Shown here in pieces: positions 48,522-56,338 of a DNA stretch of 64,000 bases (position 1 is the first letter of the stretch; each line of letters begins with the position of its first letter). Origin of the DNA: Asaia siamensis (GTDB lineage: Bacteria; Pseudomonadota; Alphaproteobacteria; Acetobacterales; Acetobacteraceae); NCBI RefSeq assembly GCF_014635085.1, contig NZ_BMCH01000008.1:1-64000 (forward strand), read 5' to 3'. The notes beneath the pieces were generated by a model. The model was not told the DNA's origin and searched no databases. It was given only the letters and a program-made list of their open reading frames with translations. The translations under genes and the position numbers were made by a program.

Positions 48522-48821
48522 TGTGTCGATCTTCCAAACCGAGAATCAGAATTCAGCAACGATCCGTTACAATTCCGCACGACCACGATCCGGAAAGAGG
48601 GGGTGAAGCCTCGTTCAGGTCAGTGCGAAACCATGACATTTGTCACTGTTGAGCACTGTTTACGGCTTAAGATATGACAGCAATGTGAAAAGCTTACCTG
48701 GCTCATTTCGATCCTGACGACTATGTCAGAAAAGCCACAATTGACACACTTCGTCACGTTGCTGTCGACAGACTGGCTTCAGATGCCCGTCGGAGGCGGC
48801 ACAGCAAGCCGCTGCCTTTGG
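48522..48821. other. 300-base intergenic region with receptor promoter
   Basis: No gene is seen. It separates the antiporter stop from the receptor start on the minus strand and includes the PHO-like site at 48674-48691. No clear terminator with T run is found for the antiporter. Confidence 0.6.
48674..48691 (-). promoter_or_regulatory. Candidate PHO box upstream of the TonB receptor
   Basis: On the minus strand the site reads TTTTCACATTGCTGTCAT: two heptamers TTTTCAC and CTGTCAT spaced by four bases, close to the E. coli phoB promoter box (TTTTCAT, four bases, CTGTCAT). It points toward the receptor gene 153 bp away. The ATTGCTGTCAT core also occurs in the 13.65-kb site. Confidence 0.45.
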
Positions 48822-50567
48822 TCAGACGGGGACTGCTTCCATCCCTGTATCGGACGAAGGATCGCTCAAGGGAGGACGTGAGTCGAAGGGCAGGTCGTTT
48901 GCCGTCATGGCAAGCATGGCAAGAGCCATTTCACGCTCACCCATGATGACATGATCGGCTCCAAGCTCCTTGAGATGCTCGACTGCGCTGTCGAAATGGG
49001 CACGGGCGATGACCATAAGACCGGGATTGATCGCCTTGGCCTGCGCGATGATCTGACCGGCTTCGAACGGCTCGGGAATAGCCACCATCAGCAGCCGCGC
49101 TTTTTCGAGGGCCATGGCTTTAAGCGTACGCGCTTCGGCGGCATTGCCAACCAGAAGTTCGATTGTGCTGCTGGCCGCAAAGCTGTCGGCCAGTTTTCCT
49201 GTCTCGACCACCAGCACGGGCCAGCCATTCTGAACAAGCCCTTCGACGACAAGACGCCCGACGCGGCCACAACCCACCACAACGGCATGATTTTCGAGCT
49301 GGGTTGGCGTCGGCGGCGGCAACAGAATGCCCGCCTCGTCCTGCGAGGGCAGGGCTGGCGCGGTTGTATGCCGTGTAATCCAGGCTTCGATCCGCTGCGT
49401 CGCCATAAGGATAAATGGATTGATGAGGATCGACAGGATCGACGCCCCCAGAATCAGATCCTGCGCGCGTGCGTCTAGCACGCCCATTTTCATGCCCAGC
49501 GCTGCGAGAATGAATGAGAACTCGCCAATCTGGGCCAGCCCGCTGGCGATGAAGAGCGTGGTGTTCCAGGGCTGACGGAGCAGTCTCAGAATGGCAATGA
49601 CCGCGAGCGGCGTACCAACGAGAATGACCAGAAAGGTCAGAAGCAGCGGCAAAGGCTGTCTGATCAGAACCAGCGGGTTGAACAACATGCCAACGGAGAT
49701 GAAAAACAGTACGGCAAAGGCGTCACGCAGCGGGAGTGTTTCCGCAGCCGCTCGATGAGAGAGTTCGGACTCGCTGAGCACCATGCCAGCGACGAATGCC
49801 CCAAGCGCAAAACTGACATCGAACCACTCAGTGGCGATAAATGCGACACCAAGTGCCAGTGCCAGCAGGGCAAGGCGAAAAAGCTCGCGTGATCCGGTAT
49901 GGGCCACGTAGTGCAGAATGGCCGGGATCACCCGGCGCCCGACCACCAGCATCAACGCCATGAAAGCAGCTACTTTGCCCAGTGTCAGAGCAATGGTGAG
50001 GGCAAGGCCGGGAATGTTGATGGGCTCATGGGCGCCGCTCTTCATCAGAGGCGCAAAAATCGGCAACAGGACGAGGGCCAGCACCGTCACCAGATCCTGA
50101 ATGATCAGCCAACCCACTGACAATCTGCCGCGTTCGGTCTCGATCAGACGCTGTTCCTGCAATGTGCGCAGAAGAACAACCGTACTTGCGACACTCAGAG
50201 CGATGCCGAAAATGAGGCAGGCGCCAGCGGACATACCCAGAAGCCACGCGCTGCCGGCTCCGATCGCGACTGAGGCCACGACCTGCAACAGAGCCCCCGG
50301 CACGGCGATAGCCCTGACCGCTATCAGGTCCTTGAGCGAGAAATGAAGACCCACCCCGAACATGAGCAGAATGATGCCAATTTCCGAGAGTTCCGACGCC
50401 AGAGGCTGATCGGCGACGAAGCCCGGGGTGAACGGGCCGACTGCAATGCCCGCCAGCAGATAGCCCACCAGCGGCGAAATGCGTATGCGCTGGGCAATAG
50501 TGCCCAGAATAAAGGCCAACCCGAGACCGATCACCAGAATACCGATCAGGGGCGTGTCATGACTCAT
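48822..50567 (-). CDS. Kef-type cation/proton antiporter with RCK (TrkA-N) domain, YbaL-like
   Basis: A 581-residue protein. Residues 1-390 are the CPA2 exchanger domain (GIILLMFGVGLHFSLKDL, IFGIALSVASTVVLLRTLQE, GLAQIGEFSFILAALG). Residues about 430-550 are a Rossmann-type TrkA-N domain (HAVVVGCGRVGRLVVEGL) that senses a nucleotide. It resembles YbaL more than KefB/C and probably exports K+ or another cation in exchange for protons. I chose ATG 50567; an upstream GTG-type extension of 49 residues lacks membrane character. Confidence 0.85.
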   Translation of the reverse strand: MSHDTPLIGILVIGLGLAFILGTIAQRIRISPLVGYLLAGIAVGPFTPGFVADQPLASELSEIGIILLMFGVGLHFSLKDLIAVRAIAVPGALLQVVASVAIGAGSAWLLGMSAGACLIFGIALSVASTVVLLRTLQEQRLIETERGRLSVGWLIIQDLVTVLALVLLPIFAPLMKSGAHEPINIPGLALTIALTLGKVAAFMALMLVVGRRVIPAILHYVAHTGSRELFRLALLALALGVAFIATEWFDVSFALGAFVAGMVLSESELSHRAAAETLPLRDAFAVLFFISVGMLFNPLVLIRQPLPLLLTFLVILVGTPLAVIAILRLLRQPWNTTLFIASGLAQIGEFSFILAALGMKMGVLDARAQDLILGASILSILINPFILMATQRIEAWITRHTTAPALPSQDEAGILLPPPTPTQLENHAVVVGCGRVGRLVVEGLVQNGWPVLVVETGKLADSFAASSTIELLVGNAAEARTLKAMALEKARLLMVAIPEPFEAGQIIAQAKAINPGLMVIARAHFDSAVEHLKELGADHVIMGEREMALAMLAMTANDLPFDSRPPLSDPSSDTGMEAVPV

Positions 50568-50881
50568 AGGAAACCGGGATCCCGCAATGGCGATGGAAAT
50601 TGGACTATTCCGCGAACAATCTTCGATCGAGGGCGGTTTTGCAATCGGTCGAGGTGTGAAAGCTGCTTCTGTCGACAGGATTGTCTGGTCCTGAAGCGAC
50701 TGATTAGGCTGCAAAACCCTGACGATTACTCATTCCGGCCTCCAGACTTGCGCCTCTTTTTCTGGTTCTTCTCAGGAAAATTGCTAACGGGCAGGGCTGG
50801 AGGCTGGTTTCACGTCAGCATTGCGTATCACGCAAGGTTCAACCCGCGATGAATCTCATGGCGGGGTGAGCGCAGTTCCTC
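50568..50881. other. 314-base intergenic region, no gene seen
   Basis: It lies between the antiporter start and the stop of the amidohydrolase gene, both on the minus strand. A small palindrome TTGCGTATCACGCAA near 50821 and an 8-base inverted pair GCCTCCAG/CTGGAGGC are the only visible structure. It should hold the antiporter promoter; no clear box is seen. Confidence 0.5.
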
Positions 50882-52234
50882 TCAATCGAGCTTCTGCATG
50901 CGTCGTGCTGCGCGTTCGTGATCGCGCAGCACGGTTTCCAGCCCGCTCTGGCAGGGCTGGCCTTCCGAGACAAGAACGCGGCCATTGACGATGGTGTACC
51001 ATGCGGTCGCTGGTGCGCATCGAAGCAGAGCCTCTACCGGGTCGCTCAGCGCACCGGCACGCGACACAGCGGGTAGTTGCCATATCACGAGGTCAGCGCA
51101 GGCTCCCTGACGCAGATGGCCAATCTCATCCTCCCATCCCAGGCAGGCGGCCCCCCCTCGTGTCGCCATGTCGAGTGCGTCTCGTGCCGTCATGGAATGC
51201 GGGCCATTGCGATAACGCCCCAGAAGCAATGCCATGCGGGCTTCAAGCCAAAGCGACGCGTGATCGGTTGACGCAGAGCCATCGCAGCCCAGACCAACCT
51301 TCATCCCCCTTCGACGCAGATCCATCGCGTCAGCCGAGCCGCCGCCGATCATCATGTTCGAGCAGGGGCATTGCGCGGCGCAGACACCTTTATGGGCGAG
51401 ACGGTCAATCTCGTCGCCTGTTGGATAGATGTAATGAGCCACCCATGAGCGATGGCTGGCCCAGCCCGAGCGCTCGAAATATTCGGTTGGGGTGCAGCCA
51501 TAGACCTCGCGACAGTAAACGTCCTCGTCGTGGTCCTCGGCGAGATGGGTATGAAGGCGCACGTCATGACGCTCTGCCATGAGGGCGCTCTCTTTCATGA
51601 TCGTTTCCGACACGCTGAAGAGAGAACAGGGAGCAAGGGCGACACGGGTCATGGCGCCCGGATTGGGATCGTGGAAAAGGCCGATAAGGCGCTCACTGTC
51701 TTCAAGAATCACATCTTCGCTCTGCACCACGCTGTCGGGGGGCAGTCCGCCATCCTTGACCGACCGCGTCATGGAGCCGCGCGTGGCGTGGAAACGAAAT
51801 CCGATATCTCTTGCCGCCTTGATCTGCGCGTCGATCAGTCTGGGGCGGGGATGGACATAGTGATGATCCATTGATGTCGTGCAGCCGCCAAGCAGTAATT
51901 CCGTCATGGCGATATAGGAGGAGAGATAGACACTCTCTTCATCCAGTGTTGCCCATAGCGGGTACAGACCCTGAAGCCACTCGAAAAGCGTGCCGTTGAC
52001 CACCGGGGCATAGGCGCGGGTGAGATTCTGGTACATGTGGTGGTGGGCGTTCACCATGCCAGGTGTCACCAGCCGCCCTCCGGCAGAAAGAACACGGGCG
52101 GCCTGAGGCGCGGGCGTGGTCATGGCGCCATAGCCGGCGACACGACCGTTTTCGAGACGGATCCATCCGTTCGGAATTTCGAGGCCGCGATCGAGGTAGA
52201 GGCAGGCATCGGTAACAAGCAGGGAGGTGGACAT
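50882..52234 (-). CDS. 8-oxoguanine deaminase-like amidohydrolase
   Basis: A 450-residue amidohydrolase-superfamily enzyme: metal motif NAHHHMYQNLTRAYAP (His64, His66), GGCTTSMDHHYVHP, THLAEDHDEDVYC, and CDGSASTDHASL near residue 320. These match the 8-oxoguanine deaminase/hydroxyatrazine hydrolase group, which hydrolyses amino groups from purine or triazine rings; 8-oxoguanine would give urate. It is the distal gene of a minus-strand unit with a deaminase and a Rieske-less oxygenase subunit, which supports a purine substrate. Gap to the next upstream gene is 106 bp. Confidence 0.82.
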   Translation of the reverse strand: MSTSLLVTDACLYLDRGLEIPNGWIRLENGRVAGYGAMTTPAPQAARVLSAGGRLVTPGMVNAHHHMYQNLTRAYAPVVNGTLFEWLQGLYPLWATLDEESVYLSSYIAMTELLLGGCTTSMDHHYVHPRPRLIDAQIKAARDIGFRFHATRGSMTRSVKDGGLPPDSVVQSEDVILEDSERLIGLFHDPNPGAMTRVALAPCSLFSVSETIMKESALMAERHDVRLHTHLAEDHDEDVYCREVYGCTPTEYFERSGWASHRSWVAHYIYPTGDEIDRLAHKGVCAAQCPCSNMMIGGGSADAMDLRRRGMKVGLGCDGSASTDHASLWLEARMALLLGRYRNGPHSMTARDALDMATRGGAACLGWEDEIGHLRQGACADLVIWQLPAVSRAGALSDPVEALLRCAPATAWYTIVNGRVLVSEGQPCQSGLETVLRDHERAARRMQKLD

Positions 52235-52340
52235 GGAAAACGCCTTTCAATTGAAAGAGTGAGTTATCCGCGCTGACCCTGTTCCGGGCCTGCGGCCACC
52301 CGGATCGTCATCTCATCCAAAAGAACGGGCTTGAAAAAAC

Positions 52341-52838
52341 TTAGAGGTGCTCCCGCCAGAAGTTGCGCTGAAGAGCGGCCGCTTCTTCTTCAAGCAGCGG
52401 GCCGATCACCTCGGTTGCGGTCTGACCTGCAGCAAACACCTGCCGACAGGGCAGATCAAGGGTCGGGTTTTCGGGGTGCGCGCCGGTCATTGCCTTCAGA
52501 TGCGCCTCGGACTGGCCGTAAACCACACGCCCTATTCCCGCCCAGTAGATGGCGCCCGCGCACATGGCGCAAGGCTCGGCCGAGCTGTAGAGCGTGAAGC
52601 CATGCAGCCGGTCCGGTGAGAAGGATTTACTCGCACGGCTGGCCAGGAGACGCTCGGCGTGGGCTGTCATGTCATGGCCCTCGGCGCTGTAGCCATTGCC
52701 CTGGCTCATCACGAGCGCGCCCTGATCATCGACCAGAACCGCGCCAAAGGGATGATCACCCGCAAGGCGCGACTGGTCGGCAACCTCGAAGGCCTTGCGC
52801 AGAAAGACGAAATCGGCCTCTTTCGCTATCGAGGTCAT
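52341..52838 (-). CDS. Guanine-deaminase-like nucleobase deaminase (cytidine deaminase fold)
   Basis: A 165-residue zinc deaminase with H60-A-E62 in MTAHAERLL and the PCAMC zinc cysteines C90 and C93 in YSSAEPCAMCAGAIYWAGI. The D-HPFGAVLVDDQG start and the AHPENPTLDLPCRQVF tail look like small bacterial guanine deaminases rather than the tRNA deaminase TadA. It would convert guanine (or a methylguanine) to the xanthine. Its start overlaps the stop of the oxygenase subunit gene by four bases. Confidence 0.75.
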   Translation of the reverse strand: MTSIAKEADFVFLRKAFEVADQSRLAGDHPFGAVLVDDQGALVMSQGNGYSAEGHDMTAHAERLLASRASKSFSPDRLHGFTLYSSAEPCAMCAGAIYWAGIGRVVYGQSEAHLKAMTGAHPENPTLDLPCRQVFAAGQTATEVIGPLLEEEAAALQRNFWREHL

Positions 52839-53746
52839 GATGCTGTCTCCAGTCCGGTGGGTGAAGGGTGGCTCGATCGGGCAGAGGCGCCTGGACCCGC
52901 GCCGAAAGTGACCCCCTGCGCCTTGAGCCAGCGACGATAGGCGACTGAAGACCGATCAGCCAGTGTCGGGATTTCGCTTGCTGCGTCGAGGGGCATGGCC
53001 ACAGGACGCTGGTTTTCGAGAATGACCCTGTCCTGCAGGAAGATCATCTGCTGAAACTCGACCAGAGCATCATGGCTGGAGTCATTGTCCAGCAGGAACA
53101 TGACAGGATGCGCGCGGCAGGTTCCGGGTGTCATGGGCTGAACGAACAGAGCAATGACATCCTTGCGCTCCGGATCATCGGGGCTGGTCTTGTAAAGCAG
53201 CGTCGAAAACGGCGCAGCGATGCGATAGATGTAATCCGTCATCAGGCCGCCTTCGGCAGAAAGCGCCGCCTGAGGCTGAAAGAAGCGGCACTCTGTTGCC
53301 CAGATCTCGCGGCCCTCAGCCCGTGTCTCGACCGTATAGCGCTCGACTTCCGTATGAGGCTCGGCCCCGAGGATATCGGTATGGACAAAAGGGAAATGCG
53401 CCATGTCCAGAAAGTTCTCGACGACACGCAAGCCCGACGCCTTGACCGCAATCGAGCCGCAACAGACGAGATTTCTGTCTGCTTCATCCGCTTCGGGAAT
53501 GCCCGGTATCAGGTCGTCAGAGCCATGATCCGTATCGAGCGTGGTCCAGAGAAGGCCATAGCGGGCGCGGCTTGAAAGCAGTCGATCGCCACTAAAGGCT
53601 TCGGTATGGCCATGTTCGTCCAGCCTATATCGAACAGCCTGGCCCAGCAGGCAGGTCTCGATGAAGCTGGATGTCAGATTTTCGACCACGCCGAGAGGAT
53701 ACCACTGTCGTGTCGAGACCGGATCGGCGCTTTGTGACCCTTGCAT
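52835..53746 (-). CDS. Rieske-less ring-hydroxylating oxygenase catalytic subunit (NdmC-like)
   Basis: A 303-residue protein with the mononuclear-iron domain of Rieske oxygenases: NFLDMAHFPFVH (bridging Asp114, iron ligands His117 and His122) and the late ligand Asp239 in FLQDRVILENQRP. The N-terminal part keeps only the edges of a Rieske domain (QWYPLGV at 14-20, YGLLWTTL at 63-70) with about 40 residues between and no C-x-H or C-x2-H. NdmC, the 7-methylxanthine demethylase subunit, is built this way. I chose ATG 53746, preceded by GAAGGATCGG, over GTG 53782, which lies in the promoter. A separate Rieske gene is in the divergent operon. Confidence 0.8.
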   Translation of the reverse strand: MQGSQSADPVSTRQWYPLGVVENLTSSFIETCLLGQAVRYRLDEHGHTEAFSGDRLLSSRARYGLLWTTLDTDHGSDDLIPGIPEADEADRNLVCCGSIAVKASGLRVVENFLDMAHFPFVHTDILGAEPHTEVERYTVETRAEGREIWATECRFFQPQAALSAEGGLMTDYIYRIAAPFSTLLYKTSPDDPERKDVIALFVQPMTPGTCRAHPVMFLLDNDSSHDALVEFQQMIFLQDRVILENQRPVAMPLDAASEIPTLADRSSVAYRRWLKAQGVTFGAGPGASARSSHPSPTGLETAS

Positions 53747-53780
53747 CCTGCCGATCCTTCCATTCGTTGCGTGCCCGGTC

Positions 53781-53808
53781 ACATTAGTAGCGGCATTGCG
53801 CTTGTCAA
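53781..53808 (-). promoter_or_regulatory. Promoter of the oxygenase/deaminase arm
   Basis: On the minus strand a perfect TTGACA (53808-53803) is followed after 16-17 bases by TAATGT/AATGTG, about 35 bases upstream of the ATG at 53746. It supports the 53746 start. The divergent arm's start is 55 bases to the right, so one regulator could control both. Confidence 0.45.
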
Positions 53809-53863
53809 AAAAAATATTACTGGCAGGATCATGGTCAATGCCAGCATCCGACCCGGAGAGGGA

Positions 53864-54100
53864 ATGACCAGTTCAATCATGTTGCATCTTTCCGGTCGTT
53901 TCGATGTTGCGGCGTTTCGGGATTTTGCCGAAAGCCGGGCCCGGCTTCTGGGCATCGACATGACACCGCAACGGCTGGAAGGTCATGAGATCGTTTTTCT
54001 GCTGCGCGGAGCTCATGCTCTTGTTGGAATGTTCATCATGGCCTGCGTGATCGGCCCGGCCAGCTGTGTGGTCTCCCAATGGCGGGAAGCCGTGGCATGA
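53864..54100 (+). CDS. Small acylphosphatase-like protein in the Rieske operon
   Basis: A 78-residue protein whose pattern LHLSGRFDVAAFRDFAESRA, then EIVFLLRGAHALVGMFIMAC and VVSQWREAVA follows the acylphosphatase fold (loop, first helix with FR, beta strand, second helix). The arginine of the FR pair is kept, but the catalytic asparagine of true acylphosphatases is absent, so it is probably not an enzyme. GGAGAGGG lies just upstream of the ATG at 53864. Its stop overlaps the Rieske gene start (ATGA). It may be a structural or assembly partner of the oxygenase; this is inference. Confidence 0.5.
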   Translation: MTSSIMLHLSGRFDVAAFRDFAESRARLLGIDMTPQRLEGHEIVFLLRGAHALVGMFIMACVIGPASCVVSQWREAVA

Positions 54101-54693
54101 TCCCGGTAGCGCTGTCGATGGATGTTGCTTTCGGCGATGTCGTGCCCGTGCGTCATGAGGGGCAGGAACTTGTTCTCTGGCGCGATGAGGAGGGCGTGGT
54201 TCATGGCTGGGAGGATCGCTGCCCCCATCGAGGCGTCCGGCTCAGCCTTGGCTTCATCCGCAATAACAGGCTCGCCTGTCTCTACCACGGATGGCAGTTT
54301 GACCATGAGGGGCGTTGCCGGGCCATACCGGCGCACCCCGCGCTCAACCCGCCCTCTACGATCCGAACGCAGAGTTTCCATGTCGAGGAGAAGGCCGGAC
54401 TGATCTGGGTTGCGCTGGACAGTGGCGAGAACCGGCCGCTCATACCTCCGGCAGAAGGCACCTGGCATGGCGTGCGCAGTCTCGCCATACGCGTGACGCT
54501 GTCGGAACTGCGTGAGGCGCTCGTGCTTGAAAAGGGGCAATGGCGCCTGTCTTCCGACCGGCTTCTCGCCCTGCACAGCCCGGAAGAGGGAGTCACCATG
54601 GTGCATCTGGCTGTCAGAGACGCCTCGACGCGTCTCAAGGCGGCGGAATGGCTGCTTAGTTTGCGTGATTCCATGGAAGAAATACGATGCTGA
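54097..54693 (+). CDS. Stand-alone Rieske [2Fe-2S] protein of the split oxygenase
   Basis: A 198-residue protein. Residues 1-115 are a complete Rieske oxygenase N-terminal domain: PVALSMDVAFGDVVPVRHEG, cluster ligands Cys42 and His44 in RCPHRG, Cys61 and His64 in CLYHGWQFD (spacing C-x-H-x16-C-x2-H), and EEKAGLIWVALD at the end. The catalytic iron domain is missing; instead there is an 80-residue tail of unknown fold. It should carry electrons to the Rieske-less subunit encoded divergently, as the extra Rieske domain of NdmD does for NdmC. Overlaps both neighbours (ATGA before, ATGCTGA after). Confidence 0.85.
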   Translation: MIPVALSMDVAFGDVVPVRHEGQELVLWRDEEGVVHGWEDRCPHRGVRLSLGFIRNNRLACLYHGWQFDHEGRCRAIPAHPALNPPSTIRTQSFHVEEKAGLIWVALDSGENRPLIPPAEGTWHGVRSLAIRVTLSELREALVLEKGQWRLSSDRLLALHSPEEGVTMVHLAVRDASTRLKAAEWLLSLRDSMEEIRC

Positions 54694-55250
54694 GCCTCAA
54701 TGGCTGGGTGATGGACGAGCGAAGCTATGCGGCGCGTCTTGCTGCGTCGCTGCTCGCTATTCCGCTCACGATCCAGACCGATCGTCGTGCCGAAATTTTC
54801 GGTCCGACGCTTGGTGACGATGAAGGTGTCTATTGCGTCGGGCTTTACGAGATCCTGCGTCATTTCTCACGACTGCCCGATGTCGAACGCGCCTGGCCGG
54901 AAGGCGAGGCACGGCACGCGCTCGAATGGGCTCTGGAGGCGCTGGAAAGCTTCTCTCAGGCGCGGCGGCAGGCACTCGGCGCGACCCTGCCTGAAAAAGC
55001 GGAGACGGATGACGTGACACTGATCTTTCGCGTGCTCGAAGATCGTCTGAGCCATGCCTATCTCAATGGGCAGGAATGGCTCTCCGGCGTGTCTGTCGGC
55101 TTTATCGATATTGCGGTCTTCCCGATTGCCGGTCTTGCGCGCGATCTCGGTATCGCCATGGATCTTTACCCTGCTATCAGGCGCTTCGTCAGAAAGGTCA
55201 GACAATTGCCCGGTTTCGTTACCATGCCCGGGATCGCCGCGTGTCATTGA
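54687..55250 (+). CDS. Glutathione S-transferase-like protein (NdmE-like)
   Basis: A 187-residue protein with a shortened N-terminal thioredoxin-like part (LNGWVMDERSYAARLAASLL) and a well-kept GST C-terminal helical domain: WALEALESFSQARR, WLSGVSVGFIDIAVFPIAGL, the YPAIRRFVRKVRQLPGF end. In P. putida CBB5 the GST-like NdmE has no enzyme role but holds NdmC and NdmD together; the same role is likely here because of its place beside the split Rieske genes. It overlaps the Rieske stop by 7 bases and the next start by 10. Confidence 0.72.
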   Translation: MLSLNGWVMDERSYAARLAASLLAIPLTIQTDRRAEIFGPTLGDDEGVYCVGLYEILRHFSRLPDVERAWPEGEARHALEWALEALESFSQARRQALGATLPEKAETDDVTLIFRVLEDRLSHAYLNGQEWLSGVSVGFIDIAVFPIAGLARDLGIAMDLYPAIRRFVRKVRQLPGFVTMPGIAACH

Positions 55251-56338
55251 AGCCCCGGTCCCTGCTGACGCGTCGCTCCCTTCTCGCAGCGGCCCCGCTG
55301 GCGGCCCTGCCTTTGACGGCCCAGGCAAAGCCGCGCTTTGCTCCGATTGCGGAAGAAGATCTGCTCGTGGCTTTCGGCCATACCAGCCCCATCAATGATG
55401 GCGGCTGGTCCCAGATGCATGACAAGGCCATACGGGCACTCAAGGCGCATTTCCCGAAAATGCGCTCGCTCTATGTCGAGAGCGTCCCTTATTCCGCCGA
55501 TGCCACGCGCCTGTTTCGGCAGTTCGTGGCCGAGGGCGCGCAGATGGTCATTTCGACCTCGAATTATGGTGACTTCATCAAGGATGTTGCCGATCAGGCG
55601 CCCGATGTCGGGTTTCTCGAATGCGATGGCAATGCGGTTACGAGTAATCTGGCCTGGTATTACATCACGCACTGGTATGCCAGCTATGTGATTGGCATTG
55701 CCGCAGCGCGCCTGAGCCGGACTGGACGGCTGGGCTATGTGGCATCGTTTCCGACTTCCTCCGTCATAGCCAGTGCCAATGCCACATTGCTCGGTGCGCG
55801 CTCGGTCAATCCCGAGGCGACGATGCGGGTCATCTCGATCAATTCCTGGTTCGACCCGCAGGCAGCGGCTTCGGCAGGGGCGGCGCTGATCGATAGCGGG
55901 TGCGACTTCCTGTGCGGCATCATGGATGATCCCGGCTATCTGCGTGTGGCAGAGGAACGCAATGTCTGGGCGGCCATGTGGAACACGGACATGCGGCAAT
56001 TCGGGCCAAAAGCCTATGTCAGCTCGGTCGTACTCGATTTCGAGGCCTATTATCGCGAGACCATCGCGGCACGTATTGCGGGAACATGGCGTCCCAAAGG
56101 CACGTTCCTGACACTTGGCCATGGCGTAGACCGTGATAGCTGGGGTGCTCGTGTGCCGCTCGCCATACAGCGTGAAGCCGACGCAGCGCGCGACAGGATG
56201 CTGGCGGGATGGTCGCCTTTCGTCGGGCCGATCAAGGATTCCAACTGCCAGATACGCGTCCCTGCCGGTCAGACCATGACCGATATGGAAATCTTTCACT
56301 GGAGCTGGCAGGTCGAGGGAGTGTCGGGGCTTGTCTGA
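55241..56338 (+). CDS. BMP-family purine/nucleoside ABC transporter binding protein
   Basis: A 365-residue periplasmic binding protein of the BMP (basic membrane protein, nucleoside-binding) family: VAFGHTSPINDGGWSQMHDK at the start of the mature part, then GFLECDGNA, GYVASFPTSSVIASANA, and the GCDFLCGIMDDPG strand. The signal has a twin-arginine pair (LLTRRSLLAAAPLAALP) instead of the lipobox common in this family. The start is the GTG at 55241, overlapping the GST-like stop. It leads the four-gene importer; the ligand is probably a purine base or nucleoside. Confidence 0.85.
   Translation: MSLKPRSLLTRRSLLAAAPLAALPLTAQAKPRFAPIAEEDLLVAFGHTSPINDGGWSQMHDKAIRALKAHFPKMRSLYVESVPYSADATRLFRQFVAEGAQMVISTSNYGDFIKDVADQAPDVGFLECDGNAVTSNLAWYYITHWYASYVIGIAAARLSRTGRLGYVASFPTSSVIASANATLLGARSVNPEATMRVISINSWFDPQAAASAGAALIDSGCDFLCGIMDDPGYLRVAEERNVWAAMWNTDMRQFGPKAYVSSVVLDFEAYYRETIAARIAGTWRPKGTFLTLGHGVDRDSWGARVPLAIQREADAARDRMLAGWSPFVGPIKDSNCQIRVPAGQTMTDMEIFHWSWQVEGVSGLV

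Noticed and set aside
50740..50835. An 8-base inverted pair and a small palindrome as a terminator for the amidohydrolase or antiporter genes.
   Set aside because: The spacing is too wide and there is no T run, and the site lies on the upstream side of the antiporter gene.
52835..54693. The separate Rieske and catalytic genes as an assembly or frameshift artefact of one normal oxygenase gene.
   Set aside because: They are on opposite strands with their own ribosome-binding sites, each keeps its own N-terminal segment, and the catalytic gene has a clean internal loss of the cluster region rather than a frame change.
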